DNA of 64,000 nucleotides from Halostagnicola sp. A56 (GTDB taxonomy: Archaea > Halobacteriota > Halobacteria > Halobacteriales > Natrialbaceae): the NCBI RefSeq assembly GCF_000691505.1, contig NZ_JMIP02000021.1, forward strand, positions 1 to 64,000, in the 5' to 3' direction. The position numbers and the translations under genes are program-made. The notes beneath the pieces were generated by a model, which was not told where the DNA came from, did no database searches, and saw only the letters and a program-made list of their open reading frames with translations. Positions 8,573 through 18,095 of the stretch are shown piece by piece; within the stretch, counting starts at the first letter, position 1, and each line of letters begins with the position of its first letter.

Positions 8573-9328
8573 CTACTCGAGTTCGGCGACCGTCTCCCGC
8601 GCCAGCGCCTCGAAGGTCGCTTCGCTCGCGACGACGTCGACGTCGACGCCGAGTTCGACCGCCGTCTCCGCGGTCGGCTCGCCGATGACGCCCACGACGG
8701 CGGCGTTCAGACCGTCGAGCCCCGCGAGTTCGTCGTTCCCCTCGCTCCGTCCGTTCTCCCGGGCCCGCGCGGCCTCGAGGAAGTGTTCGACGGTCAGCGA
8801 CGAGGTAAAACAGGCCGCATCGAGGTCGCCTTCGGCCGCCAGATCGACGGTGCTACCGCTGCCGTCGGGGCGGACGAGGCGGTAGAGGATCGTTTCGTGG
8901 ACGTACGCGCCAGCGGCCTCGAGGCCGGCGAGTAACACGTCGCTGCCGTGGTCGCTGCGGGCGACTTCGACGCGCGCGCCGTCGACCTCGTCCGCGAGCC
9001 GCGAGACGAGACCGCTCGAGGTGTACTCCTCGGGGACGATGTCCACGTCGTAGCCGACTTCGCGGAGCGCGTCGGCGGTCGCCGGACCGATCGCACAGAC
9101 GCTCGAGTTGCCCGGCTTCCAGCCGGCCTCGGCGACGAGTTCCGCGCCCGTCTTGCTCGTCAGGACGACGAAATCGGCGTCGGTCCGCGGGGCAGCGTCG
9201 GCGGACTCGACCGCGAGCATCGGATCCGGCGCGGGGTCGACGCCCAGCGACTCGAGCACGGAGACGGCGTCGTCGATTCGGTCGTCGTCGGGGCGAAAGA
9301 CCGCCACTGTCGCGCTCGCTCTCGACAC
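8573..9328 (-). CDS. hemD: uroporphyrinogen-III synthase
   Basis: HemD cyclises hydroxymethylbilane to uroporphyrinogen III with inversion of ring D, the branch point to heme and siroheme/cobalamin. The 251-residue protein shows the loosely conserved two-lobe pattern: TVAVFRPDDDR at the start, FVVLTSKTGAELV at about 54-66, SVCAIGPATADALREVGYDVDIVP in the linker, and ACFTSSLTVEHFLEAA in the second lobe. It is third in the hemC-cobA-hemD operon, only 3 bp after cobA, which supports the call beyond its weak sequence conservation. Confidence 0.92.
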   Translation of the reverse strand: MSRASATVAVFRPDDDRIDDAVSVLESLGVDPAPDPMLAVESADAAPRTDADFVVLTSKTGAELVAEAGWKPGNSSVCAIGPATADALREVGYDVDIVPEEYTSSGLVSRLADEVDGARVEVARSDHGSDVLLAGLEAAGAYVHETILYRLVRPDGSGSTVDLAAEGDLDAACFTSSLTVEHFLEAARARENGRSEGNDELAGLDGLNAAVVGVIGEPTAETAVELGVDVDVVASEATFEALARETVAELE

Positions 9329-9331
9329 GGT

Positions 9332-10186
9332 TCACTCCTCCGCGCCCGTTTCGGGCGTCTCGTCGTCGTTTTCGATGAACTCGACGACGGTCTCGCGCGT
9401 CGCGGCCACGTCGCCGATCACCGTCACCGCGGGCGGGGAGATTCCCGCCTCGTCACGAACGTCGACGATGGTCTCGAGGGTTCCGGTCGCGACCCGCTGG
9501 CCCGGCCAGGTGCCGCGCTCGATCAGCGCGACTGGCGTTTCGGGTGGCGTGCCCGCCTCGAGTAGCGCCGTCGTGTAATCCGGCAGTCGACCGACGCCCA
9601 TCAGGACGACGATGGTGCCGCCCGTGGCGGCCAGTGCGTCCCAGTCGACCGCCGAGTCGTCTTTCGTGGGGTCTTCGTGTCCGGTCACGAAACTCACGGA
9701 GGAGGCGTGATCGCGGTGGGTGACGGGAACGCCGGCGACGGCCGGGGCGGCGATCGCCGAGGTGACGCCGGGGACGACCTCGAACGGAACGCCGCGCTCG
9801 GCGAGGTACTCAGCCTCCTCGCCGCCGCGGCCGAACACGAACGAGTCGCCGCCTTTGAGCCGAACCACGTCCTTGCCCTCGCGGGCGAGTTCGACGAGGC
9901 GCTCGTTGATTTCCGACTGGGGCGTTCGCTCGCCGCCGGCGCGTTTGCCGACGTCCTCGCGGCGGTCGTCGGGAAGCGTCTCGATGATCTCCGGACCCGG
10001 AAGCTTGTCGTGGAGCACGACGTCGGCGTCCTCGAGCAGCCGCTTTGCCTTGACCGTCAGCAGCTCGGGATCGCCGGGGCCGCTCCCGACTAGCGAGACG
10101 GTTCCGGTGACCGTCTCTCCCGTCGAACTCGATCCTGCGTTCGGGTTCGTCTCCGCGTCCGCCGCGTTTGCGTCGGTCGTCATCAC
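9332..10186 (-). CDS. cobA: uroporphyrinogen-III C-methyltransferase (SUMT)
   Basis: SUMT transfers two methyl groups from SAM to uroporphyrinogen III, giving precorrin-2 for siroheme, cobalamin or the alternative heme route. The 284-residue protein has [18 protein letters not shown] near residues 31-48, [10 protein letters not shown], the active-site region [36 protein letters not shown] and the SAM-binding [12 protein letters not shown]. The first 25 residues are a low-complexity extension. Its start overlaps the hemC stop by 4 bp (ATGA), so the two are translationally coupled. Confidence 0.95.
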   Translation of the reverse strand: MMTTDANAADAETNPNAGSSSTGETVTGTVSLVGSGPGDPELLTVKAKRLLEDADVVLHDKLPGPEIIETLPDDRREDVGKRAGGERTPQSEINERLVELAREGKDVVRLKGGDSFVFGRGGEEAEYLAERGVPFEVVPGVTSAIAAPAVAGVPVTHRDHASSVSFVTGHEDPTKDDSAVDWDALAATGGTIVVLMGVGRLPDYTTALLEAGTPPETPVALIERGTWPGQRVATGTLETIVDVRDEAGISPPAVTVIGDVAATRETVVEFIENDDETPETGAEE

Positions 10187-11352
10187 TTCCCCTCCGGCTG
10201 GTCGTCTGCGTTGGCCTCGGCGTCGTCTCGAGCCGCCTCGATCAGTGCCGCCGCGCCGCGGTCTTCGAGGTCTCGAGCGAACTCGGCGGCGGCGTCCGCG
10301 TGGCTCTCGGCGGGCAGCTCCCGCGTCGCGATCACGGATTCGTCGCCGTCACGGTCGAACACGGCGACGTTGGTCTGGACGTACTCGCCCTGTACGACCG
10401 CGTACACGCCGATGGGCGCGATACAGCCGCCGCCGAGCTCCGCGAGGACCGTCCGCTCGACGGTGGTCTCGACGCGACTCCGCGGATGGTCGATCGTTGC
10501 GTGAATGTTTTCGGCCGTCTCCCCGTCGGTCGCAGTTACCGCCAGCGCTCCCTGTCCCGGCGCGGGAACGAACGTCTTCGTCGGGAGCCGCTCGAACTCG
10601 ACGTGGTGGGCGAGCCCGCTGCGCTCGAGGCCGGCTTCGGCGAGCACGATGGCGTCGTAGGCCGTCTCGACCTCCCGACTGAGGGCCTGTTTTTCGATCT
10701 CCGAGAGGTCGTCGAACCACTCGTCGACGGTCCGGCTATCGTCCGTGTCGCCGTCTTCGTCGCCGGCTTCGTCGGTATTTTTGTCCTCGTAATCCGGCTT
10801 GTAGCCGCCAGTGTCTCCCTTGCGTTCCTTGTCGGCCTCGCTTCGTTCCGCGTGTTCTTCCTGGAGCGCGGGCGCGAGGAGTTTCTCGAGTCGCGTGTCG
10901 ACGTTGCCCCGAAGGGGCGCGACGTCGAGATCCGGCCGCTTCGAGCGCAGTTGTGCCCCTCGCCGGAGACTCGAGGTTCCCACGGTGGCCCCCTCGGGAA
11001 GCTCCTCGAGTGGGGTTCCGTCCGGCGTCACGAGGACGTCCCCCGGGCGTCCGCGTTCGGGAATCGCCGCCGTGACCAGCTCCGGGGGCTGTTCGGTCGG
11101 CATGTCTTTCATCGAGTGGATCGCGCCGTCGAGGTCGCCCTCGAGCACCCGCTCGTCGAGTTCGCGCACGAACGCGCCCGTCTTTCCCAGCCGGTGGATC
11201 AACTCGTCGCGAATCTGGTCGCCCGTCGTCTCGACGGTGACGAGTTCGACCTCGTAGCCCCGGTCCTCGAGTTGCTCGGCGACGAGGGCCGCCTGCCGCC
11301 GAGCGAGCGCGGACCCCCGCGTCGCCAATCGTAATCTCCCGCGTGTTCTCAT
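10183..11352 (-). CDS. hemC: hydroxymethylbilane synthase (porphobilinogen deaminase)
   Basis: HemC joins four porphobilinogens into hydroxymethylbilane. In the 389-residue protein, [15 protein letters not shown] opens domain 1, the catalytic block [10 protein letters not shown] lies at about 77-85, and Cys310 in [10 protein letters not shown] is the expected attachment site of the dipyrromethane cofactor. Between LEKLLAPAL (about residue 163) and [11 protein letters not shown] (about 232) there is roughly 55 extra residues, highly acidic and with few hydrophobics, where bacterial enzymes have a short loop; this is probably a surface halophilic insertion. ATG 11352 is used rather than the upstream 11502, since the extra residues overlap the divergent globin promoter. 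First gene of hemC-cobA-hemD. Confidence 0.95.
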   Translation of the reverse strand: MRTRGRLRLATRGSALARRQAALVAEQLEDRGYEVELVTVETTGDQIRDELIHRLGKTGAFVRELDERVLEGDLDGAIHSMKDMPTEQPPELVTAAIPERGRPGDVLVTPDGTPLEELPEGATVGTSSLRRGAQLRSKRPDLDVAPLRGNVDTRLEKLLAPALQEEHAERSEADKERKGDTGGYKPDYEDKNTDEAGDEDGDTDDSRTVDEWFDDLSEIEKQALSREVETAYDAIVLAEAGLERSGLAHHVEFERLPTKTFVPAPGQGALAVTATDGETAENIHATIDHPRSRVETTVERTVLAELGGGCIAPIGVYAVVQGEYVQTNVAVFDRDGDESVIATRELPAESHADAAAEFARDLEDRGAAALIEAARDDAEANADDQPEGK

Positions 11353-11488
11353 AGACACTGATCCGGGCCTCGAGTATGAAAAGCGCACGCTCTGTCCCCG
11401 CTCGCTCGAGCGAGCGGATTGGTTGACATTCACACGGCGAAGATGTTCGACGGGATGCTTTAGTCCCCGTAACTGAAACGATCTGTCG

Positions 11489-11857
11489 ATGCCCGAACGC
11501 ACGCTCTACGAACGTCTCGGTGGCGAAAACGCGATCGCGGCCGTCGTCGACGAGTTTTACGACCGCGTCACGGCGGACGAACTGGTCGCGGGGTACTTCG
11601 ACGATGTCGACATGCAGAAACAGCGCGCACATCAGGCACAGTTCATCAGCTCGGTCACCGGCGGTCCGGTCGAGTACTCCGGCAACGAGATGGCGGCCGT
11701 CCACGACGACATGGGGATCACCCCTTCGGAGTTCCAGGCAATCGCGACACACCTCGACGACGCGCTTCGAACGTTCGACATCGACGAGGGCGACCGTCAG
11801 GCGGTCCTCGAGGAGATTGCGAGCTACGAGGACGCTATCGTGACTGCCGCGGACTGA
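11489..11857 (+). CDS. group I truncated hemoglobin
   Basis: This is a 122-residue truncated (2-over-2) globin. It starts TLYERLGGENAIAAVVDEFYDRV with the expected B10-type Tyr24; MAAVHDDMGI supplies the proximal heme His at about residue 72, and the paired glycines (LGG, VTGG) are those of group I. Likely roles are NO detoxification or oxygen handling. It is divergently transcribed from hemC (137 bp between starts) and flanked by hemL, so it sits inside the heme synthesis cluster. Confidence 0.92.
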   Translation: MPERTLYERLGGENAIAAVVDEFYDRVTADELVAGYFDDVDMQKQRAHQAQFISSVTGGPVEYSGNEMAAVHDDMGITPSEFQAIATHLDDALRTFDIDEGDRQAVLEEIASYEDAIVTAAD

Positions 11858-12111
11858 CCGTCACTCCCGAGGACGAACCGGCCGTTCCGTGCGCTCGACA
11901 GGTGTCCGCTCGAACGGGCCCGTCCACTCCTATTCCTAACTGGGAAACGAACTATCTGAACGGATCACTCGCAAAAAAACGCCGGATTCCCTGTATTCGT
12001 CCGACCAGCTCCCTTCCACTTTGTGAACCACCAGCCGAACACTTGTATATGGGGGTTCGATGCAGATTCTGAGAACGTTAGTATATGTTAAATAATTGCT
12101 GTATGTGGCGG

Positions 12112-13458
12112 TTACAGTGCTTCTTTGTACGCCTCGAGCGTTTCCTCGACGTCCGCCTCGGTGTGGGCGTAGCTGACGAACTGGCATTCGAACTGGTTCT
12201 GACTGAGGAAGACCCCCTGTTCTTTCATCTCGCCCCAGAAGATCCGCCGCCAGCGATCGGTGTCGGCGTTTTTCACGTCAGCGGCGTTTTTCGGTGAGTA
12301 GTCGTAGCGCGGACAGGTCGGGTCCTGCCGACAGCCGGCGGGACACTGCTCCTCGAGCGAACTCGGGGCGGGGCCGTCCCGCGTGAAGATCACTTTGAAC
12401 ATGCTGTCGGTCCCGGTGACGGTGTAGTTCGGCGCCTGATCGGCGGCGATGTCGGTCAGCCCGCGCCGGAGTCGGTCGCCGAGGCCGTTGACGTGGTCGT
12501 AGACATCGTTTTCCGCGGCAAATTTGAGAGTCTCGAGGCCGGCGGCCATCGTCACCGGATGCCCCGAGAAGGTGCCGGCCTGGAAGACGTCGCCGGCGGG
12601 CGTAAAGCCCTCCATGATCTCCGCTTTGCCGCCGATCGCGCCGACGGGGAAGCCGCCGCCGACGATCTTGCCGAACGTCGTCAGATCGGGCGTGACGCCG
12701 AACTTGCTCTGGGCACAGCCCAGCCCGCCGACGCGGAAGCCGGTGATCACCTCGTCGAAAATCAACAGCGACCCGTGTTCGTCGGTGATCTCTCGGAGGA
12801 ACTCGTGATAACCCTCCTCGGGGTAGACGATGCCGTAGTTTCCGAGGATGGGTTCGGTGAGGACGGCCGCGATGTCGTCGCCGTGTTCCTCGAAGGCCGC
12901 ACGCATGGCGTCCTCGTCGTTGAACGGCACCGGAATCGTGTGCTCGGCGAACGACTGGGGTATCCCGGCGGAGGAGGGTTTCGGATCGTCAGCGTCGCCC
13001 TCGACGAGGGTCGTCTCCTGTGCGCCATGATAGCCGCCCTGCATGACGACGATCTTGTTTCGGCCGGTGTGGCCGCGAGCCAGTCGGACCGCCGATGTCG
13101 TCGCCTCGGTCCCGGAGTTGACGAACCTGATCTTCTCGACGCTGGGGACGTGTCGGACGACGAACTCGGCGAGGTCGACCTCGATCTCGGTCGGCGCGCC
13201 GTACATCGGCCCCTCGCTCGCGGCCCGCTGAACCTCTGCCCGCACCTGTTCGGGCAGATCGTGACCGAGCAAGAGCGGCCCGAGCCCCAGCACCCAGTCG
13301 ACGTAGCGGTTGCCGTCCGCGTCGATGACGTGGCCGCCGTCGCCTTTCTGGACGAAGAACGGATACGGTTCGATCGCCGCACGGACCGCCGAATTCACGC
13401 CGCCGGGCATCACCGACAGCGCTCTGTCGTAGAGCGCACGCGAGTGCTCGTCGTTCAT
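12112..13458 (-). CDS. hemL: glutamate-1-semialdehyde 2,1-aminomutase
   Basis: HemL converts glutamate 1-semialdehyde to 5-aminolevulinate in the C5 pathway. The 448-residue protein has the fold-type I PLP pattern: [16 protein letters not shown] at about 113-128, [13 protein letters not shown] at about 231-243 and the PLP lysine Lys264 in [10 protein letters not shown]. Compared with bacterial HemL it has a C-terminal-domain insert of about 40 residues containing three cysteines ([17 protein letters not shown]), which is a haloarchaeal feature. The gene is alone; hemA is not in the window. Confidence 0.95.
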   Translation of the reverse strand: MNDEHSRALYDRALSVMPGGVNSAVRAAIEPYPFFVQKGDGGHVIDADGNRYVDWVLGLGPLLLGHDLPEQVRAEVQRAASEGPMYGAPTEIEVDLAEFVVRHVPSVEKIRFVNSGTEATTSAVRLARGHTGRNKIVVMQGGYHGAQETTLVEGDADDPKPSSAGIPQSFAEHTIPVPFNDEDAMRAAFEEHGDDIAAVLTEPILGNYGIVYPEEGYHEFLREITDEHGSLLIFDEVITGFRVGGLGCAQSKFGVTPDLTTFGKIVGGGFPVGAIGGKAEIMEGFTPAGDVFQAGTFSGHPVTMAAGLETLKFAAENDVYDHVNGLGDRLRRGLTDIAADQAPNYTVTGTDSMFKVIFTRDGPAPSSLEEQCPAGCRQDPTCPRYDYSPKNAADVKNADTDRWRRIFWGEMKEQGVFLSQNQFECQFVSYAHTEADVEETLEAYKEAL

Positions 13459-13709
13459 GTACGGGCGTTACGTATCGCTCGTCAAAGTAGTATCGGGGTC
13501 GCTCGACGCGAATCTATCGAGATCGAAAACAGGGCCACCACCGACCGTTTCGCTCGAGTATAGTCCCCACCGAAACGGCGGACGTGACGGTCGAGAACCC
13601 GAGCGTACGATGGGCCGACTCGAGACCGTCTCGTGCCGCGGTTCGTCTCATGTCGTAGGTCGTTTCGTGTCGCGGATTGTTTCCCGATATAGGTCGTCTC
13701 GTGTCGTGA

Positions 13710-15473
13710 TCAGACCGCGTCCGTACCGGTTGCGCCGGTTCGGACCTGCGTCGCGCTTTCGACGGGAATCACGAAGATCTTACCGTCGCCGGGTTCACCG
13801 GTGTTCGCTCCCTCGCGAATCGCGTCGACGACGTCTTCTGCGGGAACGTCCGCGACCACGCACTCGATTTTGACCTTCTGGTGGAGGTCGACCGTGTACT
13901 CCTCGCCGCGCCATTGACCCTTCTTGGCGGGCTGGGAGCCGCGGCCGGAGACGTTGGTGACGGTAAGCGACGGGGCACCGGCTTCCGCGAGTGCCTTCTT
14001 CACCGCACCGAGTCGGTCGGGACGAACGATGGCGGTGACCATCTTGATCTCGCCGTCGTTCGGAGTGCCGCCATCGGAACGAAGCTCCTTCGAGGATCGT
14101 GATTCCTCGAGTCGTTCGCCGCCGTCCGTCCGGATCTCGCGTTCCCCGCCGTCGGTTGCGATGTCGGGCTGGCCGAACTCGGGGTAGGTGTCGACGCCGT
14201 GTTCGGAGACGTCGAGTCCCTCACGTTCGTGGTCGGACGAGACTCGAGCCTGTCCGAGTGCCTTGAACGCGCCGAAGACGATCGCGGTGGTCGCGACCGT
14301 CCAGACGCCGATGACGGTGACGCCGACGATTTGAGCGAGCAGTAAATCGGCCGAGAAGCCGTTGATGTGGAAGAACGGGAGCAACAGCGCGCCGATTACA
14401 CCTGCGGAGCCGTGGACGGGAAACACCGCACACACGTCGTCGATCTTCAGGCGCTTCTCGACCAGGCTGAACACGATGGGAAGTTGTGCGCCGGCGATGA
14501 GGCCGGACAGCAGGCCGCCGTACCAGGTGACGACGTTCGCCGAGGCGGTGACGCCGACGAGGCCCGCGAGGAGACCGTTGGCGACGTACAACGTATCGAC
14601 CTTGCCGGTCATGTACAGCGCGACTGCACCGGCGCCGATCGCACCGGCAGCCATGCCGAGCGTCGTGTTGAGCGCGACGCGGCCGACCGTCTCGTACGCG
14701 CCGAGGACGAGTTCACCGCCCTCGACCGCGAACACCGTCGACGCGGTGCCGACGTTGAAGCCGTACCAGCCGAACGCGAGGATCAGCGTCCCGAGCGCGG
14801 CGAAGGTCAGCGAGTGACCGGGGATCACGTTCGGCGTTCCGTCGTTGTTGTACCGGTCCATGCGCGGGCCGATGATCCAGGCTGCGGTGAGGCCGGCGAT
14901 GCCGCCCATGCCGTGGACGATCATCCCACCCGCGAAGTCGGCGAATCCGACGCCGATAACGTCCGCAATGTATCCGTTCGCTGCACCGTCGTTGATGGCC
15001 AGGAGGCCGCCGCCCCACGTGAAGCCGGTGACGACGGGGTAGATGATAGCCGCTAGCAAGAGCGTGTAACTGACGTACGCACGGAGCTTCGCGCGACCGG
15101 CCACCGCCCCGCTGACGATGGTCGCCGCCGTCATCGCGAACACCGCGCTGAACAGCCAGCTGACCCAGTCGTTGGGCGAACTCGAGTCCAGTGCCGCGAA
15201 GATACTCTCGAACTCACCGCCGCCCGTTACGGATCCGGTCAGTGCGTTCACGCCGAATCCGACGAAGAAGAACGCGATGACACCGACGCTCCACGTCAGC
15301 AGGTTTTTCGTCAACTGGTTCGCGACGTTCTTCGAGCGAACCTGCCCCGCCTCGAGCATGGCGAAGCCCGCGTGCATGAAGAAGATTAGGAAGGTGGCGA
15401 TCAACACCCACATGAGATTAACCCCCTCGACGATGACCTCGGGATCGACCTGGAGCGGCGTCGCGTCGATCAT
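13710..15473 (-). CDS. amt: ammonium transporter fused to a PII (GlnK-type) regulatory domain
   Basis: Residues 1-410 are an Amt/Mep/Rh channel with about 11 hydrophobic segments and the conserved pore histidines in VHGMGG (about 187) and FPVHGSAG (about 354). Residues 410-475 are an acidic linker, and 475-587 form a complete PII domain: [19 protein letters not shown], a T-loop at about 508-530 (GRGSQ...WRGEEY) and [10 protein letters not shown]. The T-loop tyrosine equivalent to the uridylylated one is kept (about Tyr526). In most archaea amt and glnK are neighbouring genes whose products form a complex that closes the channel; here they are one chain. The start codon overlaps the stop of a 25-codon leader ORF. 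Confidence 0.93.
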   Translation of the reverse strand: MIDATPLQVDPEVIVEGVNLMWVLIATFLIFFMHAGFAMLEAGQVRSKNVANQLTKNLLTWSVGVIAFFFVGFGVNALTGSVTGGGEFESIFAALDSSSPNDWVSWLFSAVFAMTAATIVSGAVAGRAKLRAYVSYTLLLAAIIYPVVTGFTWGGGLLAINDGAANGYIADVIGVGFADFAGGMIVHGMGGIAGLTAAWIIGPRMDRYNNDGTPNVIPGHSLTFAALGTLILAFGWYGFNVGTASTVFAVEGGELVLGAYETVGRVALNTTLGMAAGAIGAGAVALYMTGKVDTLYVANGLLAGLVGVTASANVVTWYGGLLSGLIAGAQLPIVFSLVEKRLKIDDVCAVFPVHGSAGVIGALLLPFFHINGFSADLLLAQIVGVTVIGVWTVATTAIVFGAFKALGQARVSSDHEREGLDVSEHGVDTYPEFGQPDIATDGGEREIRTDGGERLEESRSSKELRSDGGTPNDGEIKMVTAIVRPDRLGAVKKALAEAGAPSLTVTNVSGRGSQPAKKGQWRGEEYTVDLHQKVKIECVVADVPAEDVVDAIREGANTGEPGDGKIFVIPVESATQVRTGATGTDAV

Positions 15474-15547
15474 GCCGTTTCCTCCGTGTTGGTTACTACT
15501 CCGAAACTCCCCATACGTTCGTCCACCTTGACTCGATTTTCACTCAT
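15470..15547 (-). CDS. 25-residue leader ORF upstream of amt
   Basis: This small ORF starts with ATG at 15547, preceded 7 nt upstream by GGAGG (plus strand 15554-15558), a strong Shine-Dalgarno sequence. It encodes [20 protein letters not shown] plus five residues and stops with TGA that overlaps the amt ATG (ATGA). Most haloarchaeal transcripts are leaderless, so this arrangement is distinctive. It could be a translational-coupling leader or a small functional peptide. The first 18 codons and the promoter are copied at 37575-37720. Confidence 0.6.
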   Translation of the reverse strand: MSENRVKVDERMGSFGVVTNTEETA

Positions 15548-15638
15548 GATTTTCCTCCAAATCACGTTTGAGGTGCATGCTCCTGTATAATATAAGGGTT
15601 AGCGTTTACGAGCGTCTATTAATCAAGTGTAATAGTTC
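15493..15638. repeat. 146-bp direct repeat, copy 1 (amt upstream region)
   Basis: Identical to 37575-37720 (offset 22082) over its whole length as far as I can read. It covers the amt promoter, the Shine-Dalgarno sequence and codons 1-18 of the leader ORF. It abuts the truncated DP2 copy exactly at 15638/15639, so this upstream edge of the amt promoter is a recombination breakpoint. Copy 1 is the source because it leads into intact amt. Confidence 0.93.
15586..15596 (-). promoter_or_regulatory. TATA-type promoter of the amt leader operon
   Basis: On the minus strand the sequence CTTATATTATA is followed by about 38 nt before the ATG of the leader ORF, placing the expected transcript start about 25 nt downstream and leaving a short leader that contains GGAGG. 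The element lies inside the 146-bp block copied at 37575-37720. Confidence 0.55.
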
Positions 15639-16336
15639 TGATTCCGAGGTATCTGAAGCGGCGCGACAATATCTCGCTCGAGAAACTCGAGGAGATCGTC
15701 GACGAACTCGAGGAGTGCGATCTTCCGGGCGAAGCCAAGCCGAAACTCGAGGAAATACGCCCTTTGATCGATGGAGATCTCTCGTATCTACGGATAACGG
15801 ACATTGAACGGGTCGAGTACGACGGGTACCTCTACGACCTACAGGTCGGTGATGATCCAATCTTCACGGCAAACTGGCTCTATGCACACAACTCGATGGA
15901 TGCGCCGCTCGTCATGTCTTCGAGAATCGATCCCGCCGAGATCGACGACGAGGCCCACAACATCGACATCGTCTCGCAGTATCCCCATGAGTTCTACGAG
16001 GCGACGCTCGAGATGTCTGATCCCGAATCCGTAAACATTCAGATCGGCGAGGACACTCTCGGCACCGACGAGGAGTACACCGGCTTCGAGCACACCCACG
16101 ACACGAGCGACATCGCGATGGGGCCCGACCTCTCGGCGTACAAGACCCTGGGATCGATGATGGACAAGATGGACGCCCAGCTCGAACTCTCGCGCAAGCT
16201 CGAGGCGGTCGACGAGACGGATGTCGCCGAGCGGGTCATCGAATACCACTTCCTGCCGGACCTGATCGGTAATCTGCGGGCGTTCTCCAGACAGGAAACG
16301 CGGTGTCTCGACTGCGGTGAGAAGTTCCGCCGGATG
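15639..16336 (+). pseudogene. duplicated fragment of the DP2 gene (698-bp repeat, copy B)
   Basis: Exact copy of 171-868. It contains most of the intein C-half, the splice site (Ser codon at 15893) and the DP2 extein up to the [11 protein letters not shown] zinc knuckle, then leaves homology at 16337. The frame runs on only to 16354 (NMIYV and stop), so the second zinc pair and the C-terminus are lost. It cannot encode a functional polymerase. The left junction joins it to the amt promoter block; the right junction is unique AT-rich DNA. Lack of divergence implies a recent event or ongoing gene conversion. Confidence 0.93.
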
Positions 16337-16698
16337 AATATGATATATGTATGATTTTTTGGATCGACAGGTATTGTCGTTCATCGCGACAAACGTGCAG
16401 GGAGATGGGTGGCCAGCGGCGATCGGCGGTGCTGGCCATTGAATATGATTCTAACCATATATTTTCAGGCATCCAATATACTTATAAAATCCTTTGATAC
16501 CGAAGCTCTCGATTTTTACTACCGGTACGGATAGTTGGGATAGCGAGGACGAATGTACGATCATGTAATTCGGAATCCACGACGTCGATCGCTTCGGTCG
16601 AAATCGACGACGCTACGTCGTAATTTTACCTGCAAACTCCACTGCTCGAAGGGCGACGAAACTGCGGTCGATCGCAGACACGTATACCGTCAGGATCA
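16337..16698. other. non-coding stretch after the DP2 fragment, with a hairpin
   Basis: No convincing gene. It is more AT-rich than its surroundings. TGGCCAGC (16410-16417) and GCTGGCCA (16431-16438) form a perfect 8-bp stem with a 13-nt loop, and just before it TTGTCG/CGACAA form a smaller stem. A TATA-like CTTATAAAAT near 16480-16489 is too far from the Bat gene to be its obvious promoter. The segment may be the remainder of whatever was joined to the DP2 copy. Confidence 0.4.
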
Positions 16699-17388
16699 AT
16701 GAGCGTTATCGCGAGCATTTCGGTGCCAGCATCGGCGTTCCCGTTCGGATCGATACTCGAGTCTGACCTCGAGGGGCCCCTGACGATCGAAACCCAGGTT
16801 CCGACCAGCGAAGCGGTGATTCCGTATCTGTGGGTTCCCGGGTCCGCGACCGAAACCGTCCTCGAGACGATCGAAGCACAATCAACCGTGAAATCGGCGA
16901 CACGGATCGATAGCATCGGCGATCACGACCTCCTCAAAATTGAGTGGGCGACGGCGGTGAACGGCTTTCTCGCCGCGATCAGAGAGCACGATGCTATCGT
17001 CACGAGCGGAAACGGATCGGGCGATCGATGGACGTTCCAGCTGCGGTTTCCTGCCTACGAGGACCTGTCGTCTTTTTACACCGACTGTCTGGATCGGAAC
17101 ATCTCGCTGGAGCTCGTACAACTGCACGAAGCGGTCGACCCCGAGCGAAACGACCAGTTCGGGCTGACGGTCCCACAGCGGGAACTCGTTGTTGCTGCCT
17201 ACGAGCGGGGTTACTTCGACGTTCCGCGAGCCACGACGCTCGTCGAACTTGGCGAGGAACTGGACATCTCGGATTCCGCCGTCTCACAGCGACTGCGCCG
17301 GGGGCTCGAGTCGCTGGTCGACTCGACGCTGGCGATCGACTCCGAGACATCGAGCGGTCCCGTCGGCCGGAATCCACACGATAGATAA
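16699..17388 (+). CDS. Bat-type (bacterio-opsin activator) HTH transcriptional regulator
   Basis: A 229-residue protein of the haloarchaeal Bat/HTH_10 group. The first ~150 residues are the sensor-like module typical of the family (SVIASISVPASAFPFGSIL at the start). The C-terminal HTH runs from LTVPQRELVVAAYERGYFDVPR to LDISDSAVSQRLRRGLESLV (about 162-210). Targets cannot be told from context; it is read alone, 55 bp before the uracil-DNA glycosylase gene on the same strand. Confidence 0.85.
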   Translation: MSVIASISVPASAFPFGSILESDLEGPLTIETQVPTSEAVIPYLWVPGSATETVLETIEAQSTVKSATRIDSIGDHDLLKIEWATAVNGFLAAIREHDAIVTSGNGSGDRWTFQLRFPAYEDLSSFYTDCLDRNISLELVQLHEAVDPERNDQFGLTVPQRELVVAAYERGYFDVPRATTLVELGEELDISDSAVSQRLRRGLESLVDSTLAIDSETSSGPVGRNPHDR

Positions 17389-17443
17389 TCCAGTATCCGC
17401 CGAAATCGCGCGAATTAACTGTCCTCCTCTCGTATTCACGCTC

Positions 17444-18076
17444 GTGAAAAACGTCACCGATAGGACGAGCAATCCCTTCGGCATGCGACCACCGTTCGAA
17501 CGGCAGGATGCGGGGAAACAGCCGGCTGTCTTCGGCTACGGTGACGCCAACGCCGACTTTCAGGTGATCGGCGGCCATCCCGGCGTTCACGGCGGCGAGG
17601 CGACGGGCGTTCCGTTTACCGAGACAGACGCCGGCGTCGGCGTTCAGGAACTCTTTCGCGACGCCGAATTCGTCACCGGCCCGGCGAATGACCCCCGTCT
17701 CGAGAATCTCTTCGCGGACTATATTCACATGTGCTCGCTTCCCGATGGTCGGGCACCGACGCCCGAGGAGTACGCCGAACTCGAGCGGTACTTCGACGCG
17801 GAACTCCGGGCGATCAACGCCCACATCCTGCTCCCGGTGGGCGAGCGCGCGACCGACCACGTGCTGGGCGAGTACACCACCCAGCGCGGTAAACTCGACC
17901 TCGAGATGGCGCGTCTCCACGCGAGCGAAATTCGCGGGCGCGGATTCCTCGTCGTCCCCATTCGCAACCCCACGGAGTGGACGGACGGCGACCGCGAGAC
18001 GATCCTCGAGACGCTCGAGTCGATCCTCGCGAGCGATTACCGCCAGACGAAAGGCGTCGCGACGACCGTCGGCTAG
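17444..18076 (+). CDS. uracil-DNA glycosylase superfamily protein
   Basis: A 210-residue protein starting with GTG at 17444 (VKNVTDRTSNPFGMRPPF). FQVIGGHPGVHGGEATGVPF at about 37-56 fits the uracil-DNA glycosylase motif in which a small-residue/Pro-Gly loop is followed by an acidic residue and GxPF. HILLPVGERATDHVL corresponds to the family's later strand plus loop, although the usual HPS-type motif is altered. Likely removes uracil or other deaminated bases, or is a divergent paralog. The GTG start is preferred to far-upstream starts that overlap the Bat gene. Confidence 0.75.
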   Translation: MKNVTDRTSNPFGMRPPFERQDAGKQPAVFGYGDANADFQVIGGHPGVHGGEATGVPFTETDAGVGVQELFRDAEFVTGPANDPRLENLFADYIHMCSLPDGRAPTPEEYAELERYFDAELRAINAHILLPVGERATDHVLGEYTTQRGKLDLEMARLHASEIRGRGFLVVPIRNPTEWTDGDRETILETLESILASDYRQTKGVATTVG

Positions 18077-18095
18077 GGCGGCGGTCGACGAGGAG

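Noticed and set aside
15639-16354. Second functional DP2 gene
   Set aside because: It lacks the C-terminus and the second zinc pair and has no N-terminal half; it is a fragment.
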